Part shown: piece after piece, positions 47,150-56,749 of the stretch | Layout: each line of letters begins with the position of its first letter | How positions within the stretch are numbered: the stretch's first letter is position 1 | From: Nitrospirota bacterium | GTDB lineage: Bacteria > Nitrospirota > Thermodesulfovibrionia > Thermodesulfovibrionales > UBA6898 | Direction: 5' to 3' | NCBI GenBank assembly: GCA_021783515.1 | Contig: JAJXTV010000009.1 | Location: 1-64,000, forward strand | DNA length: 64,000 nucleotides | Translations under genes and position numbers: made by a program | Notes under the pieces: model-generated | What the model saw: only the letters and a program-made list of their open reading frames with translations | Database searches by the model: none | Told to the model about the DNA's origin: nothing

Positions 47150-47851
47150 TCATCCTCTCTTCTTCAACGCCATCCTCTTCATCTTGGAGATATGCCCGGT
47201 GATATCGATCTCCTTCGGGCAGACCTCGACGCAGTTGTAGATCGAATGGCATCTCCAGATCCCATGAGGGCGGGCGATGATCTTCAGTCTCTCGCCTATG
47301 GCCCTGTCCCGCGTGTCGAGGACAAACCGGGCCGCCTTCAGTATCGCCGCGGGACCGAGATACTTCCTGTCCGCCCAATAACTCGGGCAGGAAGAGGTGC
47401 AGCAGCCGCACATGATGCAGGTGATCGCCTCGAGGATCCTGTGCTGCTCCTCCTGACTCTGGAGCCGTTCCCTCTCGGGAGGAGGCTCCTCGTTTATGAG
47501 CCGGGGCAGCACCTCGCCGTTCTTTCCGAAAAACGGGTCCATGTCGACGACGAGGTCCTTGATCACCGGGAACGCAGGAAGAGGCTCGAATTCGATCGTG
47601 TCGGGCATGTCCTTCACAAGCGTCTGACAGGCGAGCCGGTTTTTGCCGTTGATCTTCATCGCACAGGAGCCGCAGATCCCGTGAGCGCAGGACCTCCGGT
47701 AGGTGAGGCTCCCGTCGATCGAGTCCTTCACCTTCGCGAGACCGTCCAGCAGCCTCTGGAAAGGCTCCACCTGCACGGCATATTCCTCCCACCTCGGGGC
47801 GGCATCTCTCTCCGGGTCGAACCTCTTTATCCTGAAAGTACAGTTCTTCAT
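47150..47851 (-). CDS. sdhB: Succinate dehydrogenase/fumarate reductase iron-sulfur subunit
   Basis: 233 residues. [2Fe-2S] ligands in CAHGICGSCAMKINGKNRLAC, then 4Fe-4S and 3Fe-4S ligands in CIMCGCCTSSCP and CHSIYNCVEVCPK. It passes electrons between the SdhA flavin and a membrane or soluble partner. No cytochrome b or anchor gene is adjacent, so the third subunit must lie elsewhere. A repeat fragment lies in the 71-base gap to sdhA. Confidence 0.95.
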   Translation of the reverse strand: MKNCTFRIKRFDPERDAAPRWEEYAVQVEPFQRLLDGLAKVKDSIDGSLTYRRSCAHGICGSCAMKINGKNRLACQTLVKDMPDTIEFEPLPAFPVIKDLVVDMDPFFGKNGEVLPRLINEEPPPERERLQSQEEQHRILEAITCIMCGCCTSSCPSYWADRKYLGPAAILKAARFVLDTRDRAIGERLKIIARPHGIWRCHSIYNCVEVCPKEIDITGHISKMKRMALKKRG

Positions 47852-47877
47852 GCCCTCAGTTAAAGTTGTATGCGCCC

Positions 47878-47914
47878 ACGCTCTCCCCGCCGCTCATATG
47901 CAACGATAGGGTTA
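47878..47914 (+). repeat. Partial copy of dispersed repeat in sdhA-sdhB gap
   Basis: CACGCTCTCCCCGCCGCTCA followed by TATGCAACGATAGGG; matches the cores at 10,192, 28,931 (minus) and 49,702. Confidence 0.45.
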
Positions 47915-47922
47915 ACATCAGC

Positions 47923-49647
47923 CTAGTATTTCCTCTCCACGGGCTTGAACTTCGTGATCGAGACCGGCTTATGCCGCAGCTCGATCCCTTTTTCGGTCCT
48001 GAAGGCCAGGGTATGCTTCAGCCAGTTCACGTCGTCCCTCTTGGGGAAGTCTTCCCGCGAATGCGCCCCCCTGCTCTCCTCCCGCCTGAGGGCGGAAAGC
48101 GCGATCACCTCCGAAAGCGCAAGGAGGTGCGAAAGCTCGATCGCCTCGAGCACCTCTGTGTTGAACCGTTTCCCCGCATCTTTGATGCCTATGCCGGCGG
48201 CCCTTCTTTCGAGTGCCCTGATCTCTGCAACCAGCTTTTCGAGGTCCTCCCTGTGCCTGAAGACAGAGCACTCATCCGTCATCCTCTTCTGAAGTTCGCT
48301 CCTTATCTCCGGGGCCTTCTCGGTGCCGCTCCTCCCCTGCATCGACGCATGGCCTTCGACAGTCCGCCGGGCAAGATCGCCTCCGATGCCCCCTGGCTCG
48401 GCCGATTTCAGAAACCTTCCTATCTCCATGCCGGCCCTCCTTCCGAATACCACGGTATCGAGAAGAGAGTTGCAGCCGAGCCTGTTCGCCCCGTGGACCG
48501 AGACGCATGCACATTCCCCCGCTGCAAAAAGCCCCTCGACGACACCGCCCTTTTCGTCTTTGAAGACCCTGCCGTCGATGTCTGTCGGGATGCCTCCCAT
48601 CGCATAGTGCGCAGTCGGGAGGACCGGGATCGGCGCTAGGGCAGGATCGAGGCCCATGTAGATCTTGCAGAAGGTGGTGATCTCCGGAAGCCGCTCCTCA
48701 AGTATCCCCCTCTTAATGCCCCTCAGATCGAGGTGGACGAAATCCCTTCCGTCTATGCCCCTGCCCTCCCGGACCTCGGTCATGATCGCCCGTGAGACCA
48801 TGTCCCTCGGCGCAAGGTCCTTGATAGTCGGCGCGTACCGCTCCATAAAGCGCTCGCCCTCGCGGTTGACCAGGATGCCGCCTTCTCCCCTGGCCCCCTC
48901 GGTGACAAGGATCCCGAGGCCGTACAGCCCGGTCGGATGGAACTGAAAAAACTCCATGTCCTGAAGCGGAACGCCAGTGCGGAAAAGTATGCCGAGGCAG
49001 TCGCCGGTGCTTGCGATCGCATTCGAAGTCGTCTTGTATACCCTGCCGTATCCCCCGGAGGCGACGAGCGTGGCCTTTGCGCTGAACATGTGGATCTCGC
49101 CGGTCTTTATCTCGAGGGCGATCACCCCGCCGCACCCGCCTTCTTCAACGGCGATATCGAGAACATGAAATTCGTCGAAAAACTTCACCCCCTGCAGGCC
49201 CGATTGCTCGTAGAGCGCAAAGAGGATCGCATGGCCGGTCCTGTCGGCGGAATAACAGGCCCTTCTGACGGCCGCCGCCCCGAAGTCCCTCGTATGCCCT
49301 CCGAACCTTCTTTGGGCGATCTTTCCTTCGGGGGTCCTCGAAAAAGGGACCCCCATATGCTCCAGTTCAATGACCGTCCTGATCGCGTCTTCGCACATCA
49401 CCTCGATTGCGGCCTGGTCGCCGAGGAAGTCGCTGCCCTTGGCGGTGTCGTAAAAATGCCATTCCGGCGAGTCCGGCTCCTCGTTGCCGAGCGCCGCGGC
49501 GATGCCCCCCTGGGCAGCGGTCGAATGCGAGCGGGTCGGGTAGAGTTTCGTAAGCACTGCCACCGTCCCATGCTTTGCCGCCTCGATCGCGGCGCGCAGG
49601 CCGGCCAGACCGGAGCCGATGATGACGGTGTCGAAATTGTGGGTCAT
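47923..49647 (-). CDS. sdhA: Succinate dehydrogenase/fumarate reductase flavoprotein subunit
   Basis: 574 residues. FAD-binding [16 protein letters not shown] and [15 protein letters not shown] (the covalent FAD His), catalytic region [11 protein letters not shown] and [20 protein letters not shown]. It interconverts succinate and fumarate on the membrane face. The promoter TTGAAG-16-TATAAT ends six bases before the ATG with no SD, so sdhA appears to be leaderless. Head of the sdhA-sdhB-fumC operon. Confidence 0.96.
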   Translation of the reverse strand: MTHNFDTVIIGSGLAGLRAAIEAAKHGTVAVLTKLYPTRSHSTAAQGGIAAALGNEEPDSPEWHFYDTAKGSDFLGDQAAIEVMCEDAIRTVIELEHMGVPFSRTPEGKIAQRRFGGHTRDFGAAAVRRACYSADRTGHAILFALYEQSGLQGVKFFDEFHVLDIAVEEGGCGGVIALEIKTGEIHMFSAKATLVASGGYGRVYKTTSNAIASTGDCLGILFRTGVPLQDMEFFQFHPTGLYGLGILVTEGARGEGGILVNREGERFMERYAPTIKDLAPRDMVSRAIMTEVREGRGIDGRDFVHLDLRGIKRGILEERLPEITTFCKIYMGLDPALAPIPVLPTAHYAMGGIPTDIDGRVFKDEKGGVVEGLFAAGECACVSVHGANRLGCNSLLDTVVFGRRAGMEIGRFLKSAEPGGIGGDLARRTVEGHASMQGRSGTEKAPEIRSELQKRMTDECSVFRHREDLEKLVAEIRALERRAAGIGIKDAGKRFNTEVLEAIELSHLLALSEVIALSALRREESRGAHSREDFPKRDDVNWLKHTLAFRTEKGIELRHKPVSITKFKPVERKY

Positions 49648-49653
49648 GAATCC

Positions 49654-49681
49654 ATTATACAGGAAGAGGGAGATTCTTCAA
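49654..49681 (-). promoter_or_regulatory. sdhA promoter (leaderless)
   Basis: Minus strand TTGAAG (49681-49676), 16-bp spacer, TATAAT (49659-49654). The -10 box is six bases from the sdhA ATG, so transcription should begin at the A of the start codon. Confidence 0.65.
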
Positions 49682-49701
49682 CGAGGGCTGCAGAGGGTCT
49701 G

Positions 49702-49738
49702 TCGCTCTCCCCGCCTCCGTAGCACTGATGTATGCAAC
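49702..49738 (+). repeat. Partial copy of dispersed repeat
   Basis: TCGCTCTCCCCGCC followed by TATGCAACAG after 14 intervening bases; the most diverged of the short copies. It lies between the divergent sdhA and malic enzyme genes. Confidence 0.35.
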
Positions 49739-49841
49739 AGAAAGTGTTTACTCCCGGTATGGATTGAGGGATAATGGTCTCGACAATCCTGATTTTGAAA
49801 GGGCAGGGGTAAATATTCCCCTTACGCAAGGAGAATCGAAG

Positions 49842-51248
49842 ATGACACAGGTCCCGGGGCCGAGCTACAGCATCACGATCAGGGTGGAGATAGAAAACCG
49901 GATAGGCATGTTCGCCGAGCTGGCGTCTGCGATCAGCCAGGCCGGGGGCGACCTCGGCTCGGTCGACATCGTCAGGGTCGAAAGGGGAAAGGTCGTCAGG
50001 GACATCACGGTAAATGCACGAAGCGAAGAGCACGAGAGGACGATCGTAAAATCGATCAGGGGCATCCCGGGGATCAAAGTCGTCAGGGTGATGGACCGCA
50101 CATTCCTCGCCCATCACTGCGGCAAGATCGAGATATGCCCGAAGCATCCGATCCGCGACAGGGACGACCTCTCGAAGGTCTACACGCCCGGAGTCGCCAG
50201 GGTATCACTGGACATCAGCACCCACAGGGAGCACGTCTTTCGCTATACCATAAAATGCAACTCCGTGGCGATCGTCACCGACGGAACCGCAGTGCTCGGC
50301 CTGGGGGATATCGGTCCCGAGGCAGCGATGCCGGTCATGGAAGGAAAGGCGATGCTCTTCAAGGAATTCGCGGGGATCGACGCCTACCCGATCGCGCTTG
50401 CCACAAAAGAGCCGGAAGAAATTATCGCGACGGTGAAGAACATCTCGGTCCCCTTCGGAGGGATAAATCTGGAGGACATCTCCGCGCCCCGCTGCTTCGG
50501 CATCGAGCAGAGGCTGCGGAAGATGCTCGACATCCCGGTCTTCCATGACGACCAGCACGGCACCGCGGTCGTCGTCCTGGCCGCGCTGATCAACGTCGGG
50601 AGGCTTCTGAAGAAGGACATCAGAAAGATGAGGATCGTGATCTCCGGCGCGGGCGCGGCCGGCTCGGCAAACGCCTTCATGCTCTCGTCCTACGGCGTGA
50701 AGGATATCATCGTCTGCGACAGGTCAGGGGCGATCTACAAGGGAAGGAGGGCCAATATGAACGCCTACAAGAGGCTCCTGGCCGGAAAGACTAACATCAG
50801 GAAGATACGCGGCTGCATCTCCGAATCAATCGTTGGGGCGAACGCCTTCATCGGCCTTTCGGCGCCTAATGTCCTCTCTCCGGCCGATGTCGGAAGGATG
50901 GCGAAAAACCCCGTCGTCTTTGCGCTCGCCAATCCGGACCCCGAGATCGCGCCGGAAGACGCCGCCCCGCTGGTGAGGGTCCTCGCAACCGGCAGGTCCG
51001 ACTACCCGAACCAGATCAACAACATGCTCGGCTTCCCCGGCATATTCCGGGGCCTCCTCGACGTCCGGGCGAGGGGCGTCAACGAAGAGGTGAAGTTCGC
51101 CGCCGCAAAGGCGATCGCTTACACCGTGAAGGACGACGAGCTCCACGAAGACTACATTATCCCCAGCATCTTCGACAAAAGCGTCGTGTCGGCCGTGGCG
51201 CATGCGGTCGCGGACGCGGCAAGGAAGACCGGGCTGGCCAGACATTAA
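49842..51248 (+). CDS. NAD-type malic enzyme with N-terminal ACT domain
   Basis: 468 residues from ATG 49842 (AAGGAGAA 6 bases upstream; a longer start at 49728 runs into the repeat). Residues 8-80 are an ACT domain ([20 protein letters not shown]), likely an amino acid sensor. The rest is malic enzyme: [48 protein letters not shown] and the NAD fold [14 protein letters not shown]. It converts malate to pyruvate and CO2. Placed back-to-back with sdhAB-fumC, it links the C4 branch to pyruvate. Confidence 0.94.
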   Translation: MTQVPGPSYSITIRVEIENRIGMFAELASAISQAGGDLGSVDIVRVERGKVVRDITVNARSEEHERTIVKSIRGIPGIKVVRVMDRTFLAHHCGKIEICPKHPIRDRDDLSKVYTPGVARVSLDISTHREHVFRYTIKCNSVAIVTDGTAVLGLGDIGPEAAMPVMEGKAMLFKEFAGIDAYPIALATKEPEEIIATVKNISVPFGGINLEDISAPRCFGIEQRLRKMLDIPVFHDDQHGTAVVVLAALINVGRLLKKDIRKMRIVISGAGAAGSANAFMLSSYGVKDIIVCDRSGAIYKGRRANMNAYKRLLAGKTNIRKIRGCISESIVGANAFIGLSAPNVLSPADVGRMAKNPVVFALANPDPEIAPEDAAPLVRVLATGRSDYPNQINNMLGFPGIFRGLLDVRARGVNEEVKFAAAKAIAYTVKDDELHEDYIIPSIFDKSVVSAVAHAVADAARKTGLARH

Positions 51249-51280
51249 GGAGCGTCGCCCGGGTCATTACAGGTCCGCCC

Positions 51281-51499
51281 TTATGAAGGCGCCATCCTCT
51301 TGACGGCAGACGTGTTGTCGGCCCCGGAAGGCCGCACGGCTTCCTCATGCATGAATTCCCCGGGGCCTGCAAGACTCGGACAACGCGTATACCACGTCCT
51401 GAAGCAAAAGCTCTCCAGTTCCTGAATGTTCGGGACATGCACCGCATCCGGCGCAACGCAGATGCCAAAATACCCTTCTCTGAAATATGGACAGCTCAT
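51281..51499 (-). CDS. Small Cys-containing protein
   Basis: 72 residues with a strong SD (GAGGAGG, 4 bases before ATG). The N-terminal 42 residues have spaced cysteines: MSCPYFREGYFGICVAPDAV, then SFCFRTWYTRC. This looks like a small metal- or Fe-S-binding family; the last 25 residues appear disordered. Not recognised by name. Confidence 0.65.
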   Translation of the reverse strand: MSCPYFREGYFGICVAPDAVHVPNIQELESFCFRTWYTRCPSLAGPGEFMHEEAVRPSGADNTSAVKRMAPS

Positions 51500-51734
51500 G
51501 ACGCCTCCTCGATTCCTTGGTAGTATTCGTTTCCCAGAATAACAGGGACATTTGAAGAAGATTTGAACTCTTTATGAATAAATCGTGAATTTCAGCCCGG
51601 AGTCTTCCGCCAGAGGAGATTTCCTCCCCTGACCGGGCGATAGGACAATCAAAGAGGCGTGATATACTTTGGATGGCCGGGACGCAAGACTGAAAGAACT
51701 ATGGGGAAATGCGGCGGGTCACTGACGCGACGGA

Positions 51735-52301
51735 TCAGGACGCCGGCTTCCAGTCGTTGCCGACCTTCCTGACCTTCAAAGTCCTCGCCTCTTTCCTCTT
51801 GAGTTTCTCTCCAAAACATTCGCAATACTCGTTCAGGCAAAGGAGCGAATAAAAAGGCTCGATCCGCTCGTATCCGGTCACGTATCTGATCGTTGCAACG
51901 GAGGTGTCCTTGTCGAAATCCACCTCTTCTATCTTCCTGAACACCTCGTTGCACACCGCGCCGTCGTACATCACAAAAGAGTCCCGCACATAGACGCCTG
52001 TAAGGAGTCCCTCGCTTTTTTCGGTCGGGACGTAGGTCCTGTTCTTTGCGTCGCCCCCGGCTGCCGCATCTTCTTTGATATATCCTTCCGCCGCAAGCTT
52101 TTCGACGCCCTGGATGAATCTCGGGATGTCGGGATTGCCGGCATTTCCGGCGTGGGTCATGTTGAACACAGGCTGAGGATATGGCACGGCCCGGAGGACC
52201 ATCTTCTTTGCCTCATCGTCGGAGATCTTCTGGCTGCAGGACAGGAGCAGGACAAGCGTCCAGAAAGACAAAAGGGGGAGTACAAACGAAGCGCTGCGCA
52301 T
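51735..52301 (-). CDS. Putative lipoprotein
   Basis: 188 residues. Signal with lipobox LLLSC (Cys near 22). Mature part mixes helical N-terminus (DDEAKKMVLRAVPYPQPVFN) and a beta domain ending in KVRKVGNDWKPAS. CLNEYCECFG could bind metal or form disulfides. No named family. Likely periplasm-facing and lipid-anchored. Confidence 0.78.
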   Translation of the reverse strand: MRSASFVLPLLSFWTLVLLLSCSQKISDDEAKKMVLRAVPYPQPVFNMTHAGNAGNPDIPRFIQGVEKLAAEGYIKEDAAAGGDAKNRTYVPTEKSEGLLTGVYVRDSFVMYDGAVCNEVFRKIEEVDFDKDTSVATIRYVTGYERIEPFYSLLCLNEYCECFGEKLKRKEARTLKVRKVGNDWKPAS

Positions 52302-52441
52302 GATGTTACCTCTTCATCGATTGCTGAACTCAGGATATGGATTATACCTGAACACCGAAGCAAAACGCACTATGGAAAAACTCTCCAGTATCATAGAGCC
52401 TCAAAGGCGGGGAGAGAGCCCGAAAAGCCTTTCGTTTCGCC

Positions 52442-53374
52442 TTACGGCGATTCAGACGCAAAAAGGCCCGTGCTCAGGTACCTCTCGCCCCGGTCCGGAA
52501 GGACGACGACCACCTTCTTTCCCTTGCCGAGCCTCCCTGCAACCTTTAAGGCGGCCCACATCGCAGCGCCGGAGGAGATGCCGCAGAGCAGGCCCTCTTT
52601 CCTGGCGAGCAGCCGGGTCGTGTCGGCGGCGTCGTTGTCGGCAACCGGGATCACCTCGTTATAGATCTTCGTATTCAGCACCCCCGGGACAAAACCGGCG
52701 CCGATGCCGGCGATCTTGTGGGGGCCGGGGCCGCCTCCGGAAAGCACCGGGGATGTGGCGGGCTCGACCGCCGCGATCCAGATATCGGGGTTGCGCTCCC
52801 TCAGCACCTCGCCGATGCCGGTAATCGTGCCTCCCGTGCCTACCCCGGCCACGAAACCGTCCGGCGGGCCTCCGAGGTCGTCCACTATTTCAACAGCGGT
52901 CGTCCTCCGGTGGACCTCCGGGTTCGCCGCGTTTTCGAACTGCTGGGGCATGAAGTAGAATCCCGGGTTGTCCCGATGGACCTCCGCCGCCTTGTCGACC
53001 GCGCCCTTCATCCCCTTTTTGCCCTCGGTCAGAACGAGCTCTGCGCCGTATGCCTGAAGCAGCTGCCTCCGCTCCATCGACATGGTATCCGGCATCGTAA
53101 GAACCAGCTTATATCCCTTCACCGCAGCCACCATCGCAAGCCCGATCCCGGTATTACCGCTCGTCGGCTCGATGATCGTGCCTCCCGGCTTCAACTTGCC
53201 GTCTTTTTCCGCCGCCTCGACCATGGCAAGCGCGATCCGGTCTTTCACCGATCCCCCGGGGTTGAACCCTTCGATCTTCGCCCATATCTCCGCATCCGCA
53301 GGACCGGTCATCCGGTTTATGCGCACAAGGGGCGTATTACCGATAAGCTTCAGGACATCGTCGTGCAGTCTCAT
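52442..53374 (-). CDS. cysK: Cysteine synthase A
   Basis: 310 residues from ATG 53374 (GGGGAGG upstream; the 8-codon longer start lacks SD). PLP Lys in [32 protein letters not shown], and [13 protein letters not shown]. It makes cysteine from O-acetylserine and sulfide. It ends with the usual short C-terminus. Together with the YeeE pair and the Cys/Met PLP enzyme, it shows an active sulfur assimilation set. Confidence 0.96.
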   Translation of the reverse strand: MRLHDDVLKLIGNTPLVRINRMTGPADAEIWAKIEGFNPGGSVKDRIALAMVEAAEKDGKLKPGGTIIEPTSGNTGIGLAMVAAVKGYKLVLTMPDTMSMERRQLLQAYGAELVLTEGKKGMKGAVDKAAEVHRDNPGFYFMPQQFENAANPEVHRRTTAVEIVDDLGGPPDGFVAGVGTGGTITGIGEVLRERNPDIWIAAVEPATSPVLSGGGPGPHKIAGIGAGFVPGVLNTKIYNEVIPVADNDAADTTRLLARKEGLLCGISSGAAMWAALKVAGRLGKGKKVVVVLPDRGERYLSTGLFASESP

Positions 53375-53494
53375 AGTGCCTCCCCTTCCTGCCGTCAAGG
53401 CCCTCCCATAGAGACGATGCGGCAGGGTCTAGGGGAATTATAGCACAGCCTCGAAAAAGCTGTTCCCAACGAAAAGCCCGATAGTGTAAAATCG

Positions 53495-54343
53495 ATGGTA
53501 ATGGACTTCACGATCACGAAATCCACCGGACAAAAGGAGAAATTCGAGGCCCGGAAGCTGACGGAATCCCTCATCCGTTCCGGCGCTCCGCCTGACGTGG
53601 CCTCCGAGATCGCCAGGGCGGTGGCCCGCGAGATGCCTCCTTCCGCTCATACCAGGGCGATCTACAGGATGGCGCGGAGGCTCCTGAAGAAATACAGCGC
53701 CGTCTCCGGGATGAAGTATTCGCTCAAGAAGGCCATCTCTTCTTTGGGGCCCTCGGGCTATCCGTTCGAAAAATATATGGCAAGGGTCCTCCGTTCTCAT
53801 GGATACAAGGCGGAGGTAAACAAGATAATTCAGGGATACTGCGTGAGTCACGAGGTGGATGTCGTCGCAACAAGGGAGAATGAGTACGCCGTCGTCGAAT
53901 GCAAATACCATATCAACGGCGGCACCCCTACAGACGTAAAAGTGGCCCTTTATGTGCACTCGAGGTTCGAAGATATCCGGAAGGTGTTCGCACGGATACC
54001 GGGCGAGGAGAACGCGGACTATCAGGGCTGGCTCGTGACGAATACCCGGTGCACCACCGATGCGATCCGGTATGCGGAGTGCGCCGGGCTGAAGATCGTC
54101 AGCTGGAGATACCCGGCAAAGGAGAGCCTTGAAAAGATGATCGAAGAAAAGAGACTCTATCCGGTGACGGTGCTTCCGGCGGCCAGGAAGAAGACTCTCG
54201 ATTCGCTCTTCAACAACGACATCATCCTCGCCCAGGAAATCGCAGACATGGGCGAAAGAGATTTTCTGAGAAGAAGCGGCCTTGACGAAGCCACCGCCCG
54301 GGCGATCAAGCGGCAGGCGGATGCGCTCTGCCCCTGCGGATAA
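53495..54343 (+). CDS. ATP-cone and Mrr-like nuclease fusion protein
   Basis: 282 residues. Residues 1-85 are an ATP-cone (TKSTGQKEKFEARKLTESLI), usually an allosteric nucleotide sensor of ribonucleotide reductases. Residues 95-210 are a Mrr-type PD-(D/E)xK domain: YPFEKYMARVLRSHGYKAEV, then Asp in SHEVDVVATRE and the ExK in AVVECKYH. The last 60 residues contain a helix-hairpin-helix-like end (RRSGLDEATARAIKRQAD). A (d)NTP-gated DNA nuclease is a reasonable inference. It stands alone with no methylase. Confidence 0.88.
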   Translation: MVMDFTITKSTGQKEKFEARKLTESLIRSGAPPDVASEIARAVAREMPPSAHTRAIYRMARRLLKKYSAVSGMKYSLKKAISSLGPSGYPFEKYMARVLRSHGYKAEVNKIIQGYCVSHEVDVVATRENEYAVVECKYHINGGTPTDVKVALYVHSRFEDIRKVFARIPGEENADYQGWLVTNTRCTTDAIRYAECAGLKIVSWRYPAKESLEKMIEEKRLYPVTVLPAARKKTLDSLFNNDIILAQEIADMGERDFLRRSGLDEATARAIKRQADALCPCG

Positions 54344-54401
54344 CGTTTCATAACGCTTCCGGCCCGGCCTTCGCCCCCGTCCATTATCGGCTAATTTCGG
54401 G

Positions 54402-54438
54402 CCTTCCGGGGCACCTGCGGCCGACCGGAAGGTTTTTT
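54402..54438 (+). terminator. Intrinsic terminator
   Basis: CCTTCCGG ... CCGGAAGG, 8-bp stem with 15-base loop, followed by TTTTTT. It ends the ATP-cone nuclease transcript. Confidence 0.85.
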
Positions 54439-54525
54439 CTTTTTCTCCTTTTTTATGCTATCTTAACCTATTGACCGGCATCGAAAGCCGACCGTAAATA
54501 CATAGAGAATAACCGGAGGCAAACT

Positions 54526-55878
54526 ATGCAAGAGACAAAGATCGTGCTCCCCGACAGAGAGATCCCGAGGCAATGGTACAACATAGCGGCTGACATGCCG
54601 AACCCGCCCAAGCCGCCGCTTCATCCCGGGACAAAACAGCCTGTCGGTCCCGACGACCTCAAGGCGATATTCCCGATGGCGCTCATCGAGCAGGAGGTTT
54701 CTACCCAGCGGTGGATCGACATCCCCGAAGAGGTCCTGAAGATATACAGTCTCTGGAGGCCGTCGCCGCTCTACCGGGCGCACCGGCTCGAGGCGGCTCT
54801 CAAGACACCGGCAAAAATCTACTACAAATACGAAGGGGTGAGTCCGGCGGGCAGCCACAAGCCGAACACCTCGATCCCGCAGGCATACTACAACAAGCAG
54901 GCCGGCATCAAGAGACTCGCCACCGAGACCGGGGCGGGCCAGTGGGGTTCCGCCCTCGCTCTTGCCGGCAACCTTTTCGGACTGGACATCACGGTCTACA
55001 TGGTAAAGGTGAGTTTTAATCAGAAGCCTTACCGGAGGATCGCCATGGAGACATGGGGGGCGACGGTCCACGCGAGCCCTTCCACGGTGACGAATTCGGG
55101 AAGGAAGATCCTCGAGGCCGATCCCGACAGCCCCGGAAGCCTCGGCATCGCCATATCGGAGGCGGTCGAGGACGCCGCGACCCATGACGACACGAATTAT
55201 GCCCTCGGCTCGGTCCTGAACCATGTGCTTCTGCATCAGACGGTGATCGGGCTGGAGGCCAAGAAGCAATTCGAAATAGCCGGCGATTATCCGGACGTCG
55301 TCATCGGCTGCTGCGGCGGGGGCTCGAACCTGGGCGGGGTCAGTTTCCCCTTCCTCCAGGACAAGATCCACGGCAGGAAACTGCGTGTCGTTGCGGTCGA
55401 GCCGATATCCTGTCCTACGCTTACCAAGGGAGAATTCAGGTACGACTTCGGCGATACGGCGGGGCTGACCCCGCTTATGATGATGTACACCCTCGGCCAT
55501 GACTTTATGCCGCCGGGTATCCACGCGGGAGGGCTGCGGTACCATGCCGATGCGCCGCTCGTATGCCAGCTCTACAGCGACAAGCTGATCGAGGCGGTTG
55601 CCTATGGGCAGACGCAGGTTTTTGAGGCGGCGATACAGTTCGCTAAGACCGAGGCGATCATCCCCGCGCCCGAGAGCTCGCATGCGATCAGGGCCGCAAT
55701 CGACGAGGCGCTCCTGGCGAAGGAAGAAGGCAAGGAAAAGACGATCTTCTTCAACCTGAGCGGCCACGGATATCTCGACATGACCGCCTACGGGGATTAC
55801 CTCTCAGGCAAGCTCGTTGACTACGCGTATCCGGACGAGAAGATCAAAGAGGCCCTGGCGAAACTGCCGGTGATCTAG
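54526..55878 (+). CDS. trpB2: TrpB2-type tryptophan synthase beta chain
   Basis: 450 residues, longer than TrpB1. PLP Lys in [20 protein letters not shown], with [19 protein letters not shown] and [15 protein letters not shown]. TrpB2 enzymes make tryptophan from serine and indole, or use O-phosphoserine, often without TrpA. No trpA is adjacent. A terminator upstream and trpF downstream make a small trpB2-trpF unit. Confidence 0.95.
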   Translation: MQETKIVLPDREIPRQWYNIAADMPNPPKPPLHPGTKQPVGPDDLKAIFPMALIEQEVSTQRWIDIPEEVLKIYSLWRPSPLYRAHRLEAALKTPAKIYYKYEGVSPAGSHKPNTSIPQAYYNKQAGIKRLATETGAGQWGSALALAGNLFGLDITVYMVKVSFNQKPYRRIAMETWGATVHASPSTVTNSGRKILEADPDSPGSLGIAISEAVEDAATHDDTNYALGSVLNHVLLHQTVIGLEAKKQFEIAGDYPDVVIGCCGGGSNLGGVSFPFLQDKIHGRKLRVVAVEPISCPTLTKGEFRYDFGDTAGLTPLMMMYTLGHDFMPPGIHAGGLRYHADAPLVCQLYSDKLIEAVAYGQTQVFEAAIQFAKTEAIIPAPESSHAIRAAIDEALLAKEEGKEKTIFFNLSGHGYLDMTAYGDYLSGKLVDYAYPDEKIKEALAKLPVI

Positions 55879-55893
55879 AATGAGAAATTATGT

Positions 55894-55919
55894 AGGGGCG
55901 GACTACTGTGCTCGCCCCT
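55894..55919 (+). other. Hairpin between trpB2 and trpF
   Basis: AGGGGCG ... CGCCCCT, 7-bp stem with a 12-base loop. No T run. It resembles short GC palindromes scattered in many genomes; it may adjust trpF expression. Confidence 0.5.
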
Positions 55920-55926
55920 GTTTCTT

Positions 55927-56544
55927 ATGGTAAAGGTCAAAATCTGCGGTATCACGAATCTCGAAGACGCCCTCGCTGCGGTCGACTTTGGGGCCGACGC
56001 CCTCGGGTTTGTCTTTTTCAAGGGCAGCCCCCGTTTTATCTCGCCGGAAGCCGCAGCAGCTATCATCGGAAAACTTCCGCCTATGGTACAGACGATCGCC
56101 GTTGTGGTGGACGAATCGCCTGAAGACATCGTAAAGATAGTTTCGGCCGCCGGTGCCGGGGTGGTCCAGCTTCACGGAGACGAACCGCCGGGGGCCTGCA
56201 GTATATGCAGGAGGGTCATCAAGGCTATCAGGGTAAAATCCCTCGACAGTCTTTCGCCCCTGGCGCGCTTCAAAGACCGCGTCTCCGCATTTCTTCTTGA
56301 TACCTACACGCCGGAGAAACTGGGCGGCACCGGGATGATCTTCAATTGGGACATCGCAGTCGAGGCGAAACGCTTCGGAAGGATCATCCTTGCGGGAGGA
56401 CTTACCCCCGACAATATCGCCGGAGCGGTGAGACATGTGAGACCGTACGGCGTCGACGTGAGCAGCGGAGTGGAGCTGACCAAGGGGAAGAAAGACCTTC
56501 AGAAGATGAAATTGTTTATCGAACGGGCTAAAGGGGCGATTTAG
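55927..56544 (+). CDS. trpF: Phosphoribosylanthranilate isomerase
   Basis: 205 residues. Motifs: VKICGITNLEDALAAVDFGA, ALGFVFFKGSPRFISPEAAA, LLDTYTPEKLGGTGM and LAGGLTPDNIAGAV, then VDVSSGVE. TIM-barrel enzyme of tryptophan synthesis, the step after TrpD. Confidence 0.95.
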   Translation: MVKVKICGITNLEDALAAVDFGADALGFVFFKGSPRFISPEAAAAIIGKLPPMVQTIAVVVDESPEDIVKIVSAAGAGVVQLHGDEPPGACSICRRVIKAIRVKSLDSLSPLARFKDRVSAFLLDTYTPEKLGGTGMIFNWDIAVEAKRFGRIILAGGLTPDNIAGAVRHVRPYGVDVSSGVELTKGKKDLQKMKLFIERAKGAI

Positions 56545-56578
56545 CGGTTAAGCGGGAGCTGGCCGGGACCGGCTATTC

Positions 56579-56749
56579 TCAGATCTCTCCCTGCCTTAAT
56601 TTTTCTCTTATCTTTTTCTCTTTTTTCCCCAGGTAGAGTTCGTTGAACTTGTTGATCTCCTCAAGCCACTTGAGTTTGTCTTGCACCGGCAGCTTCATGT
56701 ATTCCAGGATCTTTTCATCCTCCAGGGTATAGGAAAAGCCCTTATTCAT
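56579..56749 (-). CDS. Small partner protein of nucleotidyltransferase
   Basis: 56 residues, ATG at 56749 overlapping the NTase 3' end by 8 bases. MNKGFSYTLEDEKILEYMKL, then LKWLEEINKFNELYLGKKEK and a basic end (REKLRQGEI). Helical and charged. Small proteins of this pattern often accompany this NTase type (from memory). Translation is coupled (ATG inside GGGGGAGAATGAA). Confidence 0.7.
   Translation of the reverse strand: MNKGFSYTLEDEKILEYMKLPVQDKLKWLEEINKFNELYLGKKEKKIREKLRQGEI

Noticed and set aside
51640-51730. GGGACGCAAGACTGAAAG resembling part of a cyclic-di-GMP-I riboswitch
   Set aside because: The preceding GCAAACC/GAAA half and the 3' receptor helix are missing, and the downstream gene is on the opposite strand.
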